Below, piece by piece: positions 35,744 through 44,000 of a stretch of 64,000 nucleotides of DNA. Position 1 is the stretch's first letter; each line of letters opens with the position of its first letter. Source of the DNA: Aliishimia sp039978895 (GTDB taxonomy: Bacteria > Pseudomonadota > Alphaproteobacteria > Rhodobacterales > Rhodobacteraceae); contig JBDWAL010000036.1 of assembly GCA_039978895.1 (NCBI GenBank), positions 191,216 through 255,215 on the forward strand. Reading direction: 5' to 3'. A model generated the notes under the pieces. It was not told the origin of the DNA. It saw only the letters and a list, made by a program, of their open reading frames with translations, and made no database searches. The position numbers and the translations under genes were made by a program.

Positions 35744-36907
35744 CTAGTCCAGGGATATATCCGTTGGCGGCTTGCGAAATTTTGCACTGAGCGGGTACAT
35801 GAACTGTTTCCAATACCCTCGTGGGACGGTGTCTCCGACGACCCCGTATTTTTCGGGCCATTCCGTTTCTGGCAGGTGATGCGTGCCAAACAACCAATCA
35901 TAGATCGGAAAATGCGAGGCGTAATTAATGTCAATCGCGGCCCGATCAGAGCCATGATGCCAGTGGTGGAACCGTGGCGTGACAAAGAAGCGCTCAAGAA
36001 AGCCAAGCTTCCAACCGATATTGGCGTGGATGAAGCTGGAATAAAAATAGACGATCAGCAAGTACCCTTGGATGGCTTCGGGTTTGAAGCCCAACGTAAA
36101 CATCGGCAACGCCGTTAGGCTGCGCAGTGTAGCGATTTCCACGAAATGCATGCGAGCACCCGCCAGCCAATCCATCTTTTTCGTGGAATGGTGGATGGCA
36201 TGGAAATTCCACAACACAGGAAAGGTGTGAAACGCGCGGTGAACCCAATATTGCACAAAATCGGTGGCAGCCATGATGATCACCACCTGCACAAAGAACG
36301 GCAATGCGACGATGTAGGCGCGCACCGCATCAAGTTCGACTTGCGCGTTGACCATGTTGGACGGGGCTAATGTAATAAAACCAAGGATTTGCACCAACAT
36401 TGAGCTGACAAGGTAATAAAACATGTCCTCCTGCCACTCGGCGCGAAAAACTGTTTGCTCGGATCGGGCGGGAAAGAACCGCTCAAGCGGGACGAACAGA
36501 AAGCCGATAACAAGCACGTTGATGATAAAGTAATCCAACCCGAAATACAGGCTTTGCGATGGGGCACCGCTGGTGTCGGGTTGCGTTGTGGCCATCAGCG
36601 AAGCGACAACAGACACCGCCAGCGCCACCCAACCAAGGGACTTCCGTTCGCTTAGGATCAAACTGATCAAGGACAGCGAATACCCGGCCAACAAAACAAA
36701 CCGAAGCGCCACTGTCGCAACCCCACTTTCGCTCAGAAAGGCGATCTGCGGATAGGATAGCGTCTCGGGGTACCAACGCAGTAAGACGATCAGCAACCCC
36801 GCAAGACCCGCCAACAACGCCAAGGCGCCCGACAACCATCCGCTGCCCAAAGGGCGCTGGTCGCGCGGCGTTTCCAATTGCTTGATGACTTTGCGCAGAA
36901 TTTTCAT
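35744..36907 (-). CDS. sterol desaturase / fatty-acid hydroxylase family membrane di-iron enzyme
   Basis: The 387-residue protein has several N-terminal membrane helices and the conserved histidine clusters HRAFH, HAIHH and HHWHH plus a final HH in the GTHH segment. These bind the two irons. The family hydroxylates or desaturates lipid substrates. The hydrophobic N-terminal part (about 20-120) is longer than in minimal members. Substrate is undetermined. It is convergent with the acyltransferase gene 9 bp away. Confidence 0.87.
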   Translation of the reverse strand: MKILRKVIKQLETPRDQRPLGSGWLSGALALLAGLAGLLIVLLRWYPETLSYPQIAFLSESGVATVALRFVLLAGYSLSLISLILSERKSLGWVALAVSVVASLMATTQPDTSGAPSQSLYFGLDYFIINVLVIGFLFVPLERFFPARSEQTVFRAEWQEDMFYYLVSSMLVQILGFITLAPSNMVNAQVELDAVRAYIVALPFFVQVVIIMAATDFVQYWVHRAFHTFPVLWNFHAIHHSTKKMDWLAGARMHFVEIATLRSLTALPMFTLGFKPEAIQGYLLIVYFYSSFIHANIGWKLGFLERFFVTPRFHHWHHGSDRAAIDINYASHFPIYDWLFGTHHLPETEWPEKYGVVGDTVPRGYWKQFMYPLSAKFRKPPTDISLD

Positions 36908-37026
36908 CAGAAGAGCCTTTTACCCAATATCCGCGAGATAATAGGCGGCACGACGCATATTGGGAACCAAGCTTGGCGTCAAAGACACGGCCCCATAGCA
37001 ATCGTGCAACGGCGTTGAGTGTGAAA

Positions 37027-37077
37027 AGCGCCCCGTTTTAACCTTCGGCAACCCTAAGCTTTGAAGTGAGGGGCGCT
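37027..37077 (-). terminator. possible terminator after the second VPLPA-CTERM gene
   Basis: Arms agcgcccc/ggggcgct close a loop of about 35 nt, followed on the minus strand by tttt. It begins 10 bp after the stop at 37088. Confidence 0.45.
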
Positions 37078-37087
37078 ATTGATCAGA

Positions 37088-37807
37088 TCACAAGCTGGTA
37101 CGCCGGCGCATCCATGCAAGCGCCCCCATGCCCGCGAGCAAGAGCGGCAAGCCTGCGGGGAGCGGCACCGGCGCTGTCACGGCACTCACCGCGACGCTTG
37201 AGAGATCAAGGTTGCCGCTAAAAGAAGCGATATTATCGAAGACCGGGTGCAGGCCATGGATTGCAAAGCTGAACGTATCGGTTCTGGCTTGAGTGTGCGT
37301 GAAAGGCGTCTCAAAATCATCGGGCATGATCGTGTCTGGCACGGTCATCCACAGGTTAATGAAGTCGACGGTTACGCCGCTGCCATCATCGAACGGGCTG
37401 ACACCGCGCGTGGACATATTCAACACATTGCCAGCCCCCGCGCCGAGAGTGCTCCCGTTGCCAATGGCGACGCTGAAATTCCGTCCATAGGCTTCCATGA
37501 CCACCGACGTGATTGGGCCTTTGGGAAACGCGATCGGGTCCACGTTGAAATCGCCCCCGCTCAGAAAAAACGCTCCTGAGGGGAAACTGGACGCCTCCCC
37601 GAAATCCGTATTGTACTGCACTGTCACGCGCACATCTGTCGACGCAATCACACTGCCGGAACCGATTATCGGTTGCCCGGTGATACCGAACTCATCTCTA
37701 ACACTGGTGGCTTGGCCCGTGAAAACAGCCTGCATCGTGGCGGCGTTGGCGGATGCAGCGCAGAGCGCAAGTGAGGCGATAAAGGTAAGAGATATAAGGG
37801 CTTTCAT
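37088..37807 (-). CDS. VPLPA-CTERM sorted surface protein (second copy of the signal)
   Basis: The 239-residue protein has a signal peptide (ISLTFIASLALCAASANA) and the C-terminal sorting signal PVPLPAGLPLLLAGMGALAWMRRR, i.e. VPLPA, hydrophobic helix and basic tail. The body has no recognisable catalytic domain and is unrelated in sequence to the 20848 protein except for the tail. Export with removal of the tail by an exosortase-like enzyme is expected. It lies downstream of rplT, separated by the 37979-38006 terminator. Confidence 0.85.
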   Translation of the reverse strand: MKALISLTFIASLALCAASANAATMQAVFTGQATSVRDEFGITGQPIIGSGSVIASTDVRVTVQYNTDFGEASSFPSGAFFLSGGDFNVDPIAFPKGPITSVVMEAYGRNFSVAIGNGSTLGAGAGNVLNMSTRGVSPFDDGSGVTVDFINLWMTVPDTIMPDDFETPFTHTQARTDTFSFAIHGLHPVFDNIASFSGNLDLSSVAVSAVTAPVPLPAGLPLLLAGMGALAWMRRRTSL

Positions 37808-37978
37808 AGTGTTGTGCTTTCTCGTTACAAATTTGATCGTACAAGACTAAGGCGACGAGAGCGCACTGAAAACAAAAAATGTAATTTAATTGTATTTAGA
37901 TTTCATCTCAATCCGTCGCGTTAGCACCTCATGTCCCGCCATGCAGAACAGCGCCATGAGCCACCCCACTAAAACGCA

Positions 37979-38006
37979 GAAAGCCGCCCCCTGAGGAGCG
38001 GCTTTC
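37979..38006 (-). terminator. rho-independent terminator of rpmI-rplT
   Basis: A perfect 9-bp stem (gaaagccgc/gcggctttc) has a 10-nt loop. It starts about 22 bp after the rplT stop. The T-rich tail on the minus strand is interrupted (tgcgtttt). Confidence 0.75.
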
Positions 38007-38027
38007 AAATCTCTTACGTTTGGCGGC

Positions 38028-38393
38028 TTACGCTGCAAGCGCGCCTTTTGCTTGATCAACAATCGCGGCAAACGCATCAGGTTCATTCACGGCCAGATCG
38101 GCCAGAACTTTGCGGTCCACTTCGATGCCTGCCAACGACAGACCATTGATGAAGCGTGAATATGTCAATGCTTCATCATGTGCGCGAACAGCTGCGTTGA
38201 TCCGTTGAATCCACAACGCACGGAAGTTCCGCTTACGGTTCTTACGGTCGCGTGTTGCGTATTGGTTGGCCTTATCAACGGCCTGACGTGCCACTTTGAA
38301 AGTATTTTTACGGCGGCCGTAATAGCCTTTTGCCGCTTTGATGACTTTCTTGTGACGGGCGTGTGTGGTTGTACCACCTTTAACTCGGGACAT
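38028..38393 (-). CDS. rplT: 50S ribosomal protein L20
   Basis: The 121-residue basic protein starts MSRVKGGTTTHARHKKVIKAAKGYYGRRK and carries the conserved core IQRINAAVRAHDEALTYSRFINGL. L20 binds 23S rRNA early in assembly. It follows rpmI by 15 bp on the same strand and is followed by a terminator. In most Proteobacteria pheS-pheT comes directly after; here they lie 3.6 kb away. Confidence 0.97.
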   Translation of the reverse strand: MSRVKGGTTTHARHKKVIKAAKGYYGRRKNTFKVARQAVDKANQYATRDRKNRKRNFRALWIQRINAAVRAHDEALTYSRFINGLSLAGIEVDRKVLADLAVNEPDAFAAIVDQAKGALAA

Positions 38394-38408
38394 AGTGCAA
38401 GCCTCCTA

Positions 38409-38609
38409 TCAGCGGTCGTAGGGCATGAAGCCCTTGATGATCTTTGCATCAGGCGTCGACAATGTTGTCGTGCCGCGTGCGTTACGGATGAATTTGCGGG
38501 TCCGTTTGATCATGCCGTGCCGTTTACCAGCCTGGCCGCCCATCACCTTACCGGTGGCCGTCACCTTAAAGCGCTTTTTAGCGCTCGATTTCGTCTTCAT
38601 CTTAGGCAT
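38409..38609 (-). CDS. rpmI: 50S ribosomal protein L35
   Basis: The 66-residue basic protein MPKMKTKSSAKKRFKVTATGKV... ends KIIKGFMPYDR and matches L35 over its whole length. It is the first gene of the rpmI-rplT operon. The promoter should lie in 38610-38774; no clear leader structure of the L20-binding type was recognised there. Confidence 0.97.
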   Translation of the reverse strand: MPKMKTKSSAKKRFKVTATGKVMGGQAGKRHGMIKRTRKFIRNARGTTTLSTPDAKIIKGFMPYDR

Positions 38610-38774
38610 TTCCGTCTCCTATAGTTGGGTTCGGTCCTATGCGCGACTCGGCATGCCACTTGGCCGGACGCGCGAACGAAGCCGTCACTTAGGCGACGTG
38701 GTGTTCTTTGGCAAGCCCTTTCCCGTATGATTTTGAGCCCAAAATGCAGGATCGTCACATGTCACCCGCGCGCC

Positions 38775-38999
38775 TTAAAGATATTGCGCAAAGACCCGCA
38801 CGAATACGTTGGGTATCTCTTTCATCGCGTACCCGCCTGGCTGGGTTTGCAACGCAAAGAGAACGAAACCAAATGCGATTAACAATGTCAGCGCAGAGGC
38901 CCTCGGCGCGCGGCTATCGCTCCATGCTGACATGATCGAGGGAACAGACAGCCCCCCCAACACCAAGCCTACCACCAAAGCCAAATCAGGTTCGATCAT
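38775..38999 (-). CDS. small two-TM membrane protein of unknown function
   Basis: The 74-residue product starts MIEPDLALVVGLVLGGLSVPS, with hydrophobic segments at about 6-21 and 35-51. The C-terminal region GYAMKEIPNVFVRVFAQYL looks conserved, as I recall comparable small proteins next to pyk in other Rhodobacteraceae. The ATG at 38999 is preferred over a GTG one codon upstream. It lies 34 bp downstream of pyk on the same strand and is likely co-transcribed. Confidence 0.7.
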   Translation of the reverse strand: MIEPDLALVVGLVLGGLSVPSIMSAWSDSRAPRASALTLLIAFGFVLFALQTQPGGYAMKEIPNVFVRVFAQYL

Positions 39000-39033
39000 C
39001 ACATTGCTCCTACATCACCCTGTAGGACGCAGG

Positions 39034-40479
39034 TTACTCTGGGTCGGTGCGGTAAATCAAACGTTCGTCACACGGGGCGACACGTAAGATATTGGTTGTG
39101 CCTGTTACATTGAAAGGCACACCGGCCGTCACAACCACTTGGTCTTTGATATCAGCATATCCCTGATCGCAAACGGCCCTGACAGCACTGACGACGGCGT
39201 CCTTAAAGCGATCCACATCGCCCGCGAGCACGCAGTTCGTCCCCCAGCTTAGCGCCAAACGCCGCGCGGTTGTCTTCAAAGGCGTCAGCGCCACAATCGG
39301 CACCCGAGGGCGTTCCCGCGCGGTCAGCAGCGCCGTCGTGCCGCTTTGAGTAAAGCAACAAATCGCTTTGATGTCCGTGGTTTCCCCGATCTCACGGGCC
39401 GCGGCAACAATACCGTCTGCCACAGTGGTGCGCGCGGCTTGTCGGCTGGCCTCGATGATCTGAGTGTATGTTGGGTCTTGCTCAACCTCGGTGGCCACGT
39501 TGTCCATCGTGTTCACGGCTTCGATAGGGTAGCTTCCTGCAGCACTTTCAGCACTCAACATGACCGCATCCGCACCTTCATAGATGGCCGTTGCCACGTC
39601 AGACACTTCGGCCCGTGTCGGCATTGGGCTTTCAATCATGCTTTCCAGCATTTGCGTTGCAACGATCACCGGTTTGGCCGCAGCCCGACATTTCCGCACC
39701 AACCGTTTCTGGATCGGCGGGACGTTCTGCACAGGCAGTTCCACACCAAGATCACCACGCGCGACCATGATGCCATCAGAAACCGCCAAAATTTCGCTGA
39801 AACGCTCGACCGCGTTGGGTTTCTCGATTTTGGACAATACGGCGGCACGGCCTTTGATCAAACCACGCGCTTCTTCGACATCCGCCACACGCTGCACAAA
39901 GGACAAAGCAACCCAATCCACGCCCAAGGCGCAGGCGACCTCCAGATCGGACTTATCTTTTTCGCTCAAAGCGGCCAAAGGCAATTCCACATCCGGAACG
40001 TTCACGCCCTTGCGGTTCGAAATCGCACCGCCGTTGATGACTGTACAATCCGCGAAATCAGCCCCGCAGGCTTCTACCTTTAGGCTGATCTTTCCGTCGT
40101 TCACCAGCAGATGCGCACCGGGCGCTAAGGCCGCAAAGATTTCGGGATGCGGCAGATTCACACGGTTCTGATCGCCTTCGGCAGGATCAAGGTCCAAACG
40201 GAACGAAGCCCCGGACACCAAATCTTCGCTTTCGTTTGCAAAAACACCAACCCGAAGCTTGGGCCCCTGCAAGTCGGCCAGAATAGCGATAGGGGACCCC
40301 ATATCTTCTTCAACTTGCCGAATGATCGCGTGTTTCGCAGCAATTTCGTCCTGCGTACCGTGGGACATGTTCAATCGGAACACGTCCGCACCAGCTTCAT
40401 GTAATGCGCGGATCATCTCGTAGGTTTCCGAAGCCGGCCCCAACGTTGCAACTATCTTTACGTTTCTTGACCGTTTCAT
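39034..40479 (-). CDS. pyk: pyruvate kinase
   Basis: The 481-residue glycolytic enzyme makes pyruvate and ATP from phosphoenolpyruvate. It starts MKRSRNVKIVATLGPAS. The substrate loop is FRLNMSHGTQ, the catalytic signature is VLSKIEKPNAVERF, and metal/phosphate residues lie in IMVARGDLGVELP. The C-terminal domain carries ICCFTQSGTTALL. Start at 40479 was chosen over an ATG seven codons upstream by the family N-terminus. Confidence 0.95.
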   Translation of the reverse strand: MKRSRNVKIVATLGPASETYEMIRALHEAGADVFRLNMSHGTQDEIAAKHAIIRQVEEDMGSPIAILADLQGPKLRVGVFANESEDLVSGASFRLDLDPAEGDQNRVNLPHPEIFAALAPGAHLLVNDGKISLKVEACGADFADCTVINGGAISNRKGVNVPDVELPLAALSEKDKSDLEVACALGVDWVALSFVQRVADVEEARGLIKGRAAVLSKIEKPNAVERFSEILAVSDGIMVARGDLGVELPVQNVPPIQKRLVRKCRAAAKPVIVATQMLESMIESPMPTRAEVSDVATAIYEGADAVMLSAESAAGSYPIEAVNTMDNVATEVEQDPTYTQIIEASRQAARTTVADGIVAAAREIGETTDIKAICCFTQSGTTALLTARERPRVPIVALTPLKTTARRLALSWGTNCVLAGDVDRFKDAVVSAVRAVCDQGYADIKDQVVVTAGVPFNVTGTTNILRVAPCDERLIYRTDPE

Positions 40480-40778
40480 ACCTGTTTCGCCCTTTGCCAA
40501 CCGAATTTGTTAGCGTTATCACCCAAAACTATTCCGGGCACAACTAACCTACAGATGACATCCAAAGGTTAACGAATTTATGACAAGCCAAGCCGTTAAC
40601 ATGATAGGAAAAAGCCCGCGAAAAATTGATGAACGGCGTGTGCTGTACGCCATGTCTTGACGCCGCGTGTAAGGATGCCAATCTGTAGAAAAGCAGAAAA
40701 CGCACCTGCAAAAACAGATTTCTCGGGATTACGGCGGCCCCCTGCCACCGGCCCAAACGCCGCAAAAGGACCAACCAA
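40480..40778. other. 299-bp divergent intergenic region, pyk / DUF1244
   Basis: This is the longest gene-free stretch in the window. It should hold the promoters of pyk (minus) and of the DUF1244 gene (plus). TTGACG at about 40657-40662 is a possible -35 box for the plus strand, with only a weak -10 (aatctg) 17 bp on. No convincing ORF, riboswitch or RNA gene was seen. Confidence 0.4.
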
Positions 40779-41090
40779 ATGGACGCTCAAACCCAATTAG
40801 AACTCGAAGCTGCTGCCTTCCGCCGCTTACGTAAACACCTGATGGAAGACCGCATAGACGTGCAAAACATCGATATGATGAACCTGACCGGCTTTTGCCG
40901 AAACTGCTTGGCACGCTGGTATCAAGAAACCGCAAACGAGCGGGGTATCGAGATGGACAAAGATGAAGCCCGCGAGCTTTACTACGGAATGACCATGGCG
41001 GAATGGAAAGCCAATTATCAAACCGATGCGACGCCAGATCAGCAGAAATCCTTCGAAAAAAGCTTCGCTGAGAACGTCGAAAAGACCTAA
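40779..41090 (+). CDS. DUF1244 family protein
   Basis: The 103-residue acidic protein contains FRRLRKHLMEDRIDVQNIDMMN and GFCRNCLARWYQETA, which define the proteobacterial DUF1244 family. The CRNC pair is invariant and may bind metal. Its function is unknown. The stop overlaps that of the STAND gene by 4 bp (convergent). Confidence 0.9.
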   Translation: MDAQTQLELEAAAFRRLRKHLMEDRIDVQNIDMMNLTGFCRNCLARWYQETANERGIEMDKDEARELYYGMTMAEWKANYQTDATPDQQKSFEKSFAENVEKT

Positions 41091-44000
41091 TTGGCTTCGC
41101 TTGGAAAAGCAGCGCGCGGCAAGATCGAATCGCCGTGCGCGCGCCACTGCGCGACATCAATCGACATCTTCAACACATCGCCATGCGCCGTTGCTACCCC
41201 GATGTGATCAGGCCCCATCCAATCAATCCAAGTCGCTTGGCGTATATCTGAACCGCTGAAAGGCACAGGTTCGGGTGCCGGATACACAGCAAACACCCGT
41301 TTTGCGGTGCCACGCTGTGCATCAAAGACGAAAAGGTATAACTTTCCATCAGAATCCAACACAGCCAGATGCTGCCCATCAGGGCTGAATTCTACAACTT
41401 GACTGCCTGCATTGTCCAAGTTCAGCGCTACACGATTTGCCCCCTCAGTGCCCGGCGTCACATCATATACGTAAATAAAATCATCAGCCCGTGTCGCCGC
41501 AAGCCACCGCCCACTTGGGTCGCTCGACAAAGACATTCCCGCCGAACTGTCATCGGTACGCTCAGCGGCAACCACTGTGCGATGTGTGTCGGTGGCAATA
41601 TCCCAATGCCATATCTCACCGCGCGAACGCGTGTAATAAACCGCTTCGGGCATCGTCGGATCAGCGCTCAATCCCCCCAAACTTCCACGCGATCTGTGCT
41701 CAAACACCCGATCCGGAGTCGCCAAATGCCCCGATCCTGCGACAACTATTGTACCCGAGCGCGTAAACGCCACACGTTCTGATCCACGTTGTTCGATAAT
41801 TTTGGCGTCCAAGTCATCGGGTGTATCTTGGTCAATGCGGATCACCGCGCCGTCCCCGCGAACAGCTGCGATCCCCACGTCCGGATGCATCGCAATGTGC
41901 TGCAAAACTCTTTGACGCGACCGTGCAGACGCAGGTTCACCGGGTGCTGCATCATATCCGACCCAAAATTCCGTTTCAGACAGTGCCGCAAACGCGCGTG
42001 CCGCTCCGGCTTGTCCCGAAATCCGTTCGACCGGTCCAACTTGTTGCGCCTCATCATAAGGCGCCGCCATCGACACGGCCCCGTTTTGGTGGCGAATGGC
42101 AATGCGTGTGCCATCCTCAGAGATACGCGTCGCCGCAATGGGTGAGGATGACCCGTGTCGCAGAACGCCCAGCTTTGCAAACCTCAGTTCTTCGTCAAGC
42201 CTGCGCACCCCAAGCAAATCAAAGCGCGCACCAAAGGCCATCAGACGTCCAGGTCCCGGCTGCAATGACACAGCGGGTTGCCGCATATTGCGGTCCGGCA
42301 AGAAGGTTTGATCCAGCGCAAGACGTCCAAAAGGTGCGAACTCCGCGAAGGGGATGCGATGTGTGATATCCAACGTTATGCCGGGTTTTCGCGTGGCGAC
42401 CGAAAATATGTCGTTGGCCGCGACACTCCGTTGTGTCCGCCCGGCAAGAAAATCTTGGTGCTCCCAAACGGAGGATGCGTTAGTTGCGGGAATGACCCGC
42501 AGGTCATCACCCAGCAAGTCGAAGCGCAGCATGGTGCGTCCTTCATAAAGGGTCAAAAGATCACCCGCGATCGTCGCCCCATCAAATTCCACTGGCAAAA
42601 TCTGCTCATGGCAAGTTGGTTTGGCCGCGATTGAACACTGTATCAACAAGGATTCATTGCGTTGGTTCGATTTGGTCAACACAGCGAAACCAGCGGAAGT
42701 CGACCCCATCGCAACAGGATCGGTCCGATTTATAAACGTTTCCCGCATTGGCAGCAGTTCGGGGTTCAAATCTCCGCCTGTCATCGTTGCGACGTGAACA
42801 AAGCCAATCGCGTTATTCGACTTAACAAACATGACAGACCCATCTGGCAAAACCTGCATCAATCGAACTTGCTGACGTCGTTTGAAACGCCCCAACACCC
42901 GAGATGTGTCTTGCCCAACTTCGACCAACGCACCCGCTTTGCCAATCGCGATCAACTGTCCGTCGGGGCCAAAGCTGATCGCCTCCGCATCCATTTGGCG
43001 CGTCCAAAGCATGCCCGGCGACGCCAGCAAAAGGGATTTTTCCATCATCAACGATTGGCTTTGCGCGGTTTGGTTCAGATCAAAGGCTTCAACGGCGCGT
43101 ATCAACGCCTCATCCCGTGCGCCTTCCCGCGTCGCGGTTTCAGATCGCGCCATCGCAAATTGAAATGCCGTATCGCGGTGCGCTTTGGTCTGTATCACCG
43201 CAACACTTGTCGCGGTCGCCACGGCAATCACCGCCGCAGAAACAAATACAGCCAAGCGTCGCTGGCGTTTACGTCGCACAGCGGTTGCCGACGCGCTTAT
43301 GAATGCAGGAAGCCCTTCATGGGCATCCGCCAACAAATCTGGCCCCCATGAGGCCAGCAAATCCTGTCCTTCGCTGAGCAGAAACCCTTCCAACAGAACG
43401 GGTTCACCTTTGCTGTGCAAAGCGCTCAGATCAGCCAATCGTTCCCGGCTTTCAAACAAGCGGCGCTCATTGCCCACGATCTTGGTCAAACGATCCCAGC
43501 CCGCAATCAGGCTTTCATGCGCCAATCGCAAACTCTGCCCATCGGACACAATCAAACCCGCGTCCACAAAAGCCCGCACCAATTCGGATTGCCCGCTCAA
43601 GACCGCGTCTGGCACACGTCGCGCAGTCGCAGGTGCGCCCGGATCACCCGTCTTGACCAAGGCCCGCACCAAAGCTGGTAAATCTGCCTCCCCTTGGCGC
43701 ATGATGATCTCTTCGCCTTGCGCCGCCATAACGCCCAACACCCCACCCAGACGGTCAAATGCAGCATGGGTCAGCATGTCCCCATCACGTTTGTCGTAAA
43801 GAACCGCCAGCAGATATTGCAGCGCTGGTAACACCCTGGCTTGTGCTTGCGCCTCGATCCGTTCGTTCAATGCAGGTTGGCTGTCTGTGGCGGGCTCAAA
43901 TGTTAAACCAGCAGCCTGCGCGGGCCCCTCGATAATCGCGCGAAAATCCGCCGCAGAGGGCAACGCAACCTCCAATACTGGGTTCGGATCATCCGGCCCC

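Noticed and set aside
38610..38774. possible L20-binding leader upstream of rpmI
   Set aside because: I could not recognise the long-range pairing or pseudoknot typical of such leaders.
39346..40083. 245-codon plus-strand ORF inside pyk
   Set aside because: Antisense to pyruvate kinase; His/Arg-rich translation typical of a shadow frame.
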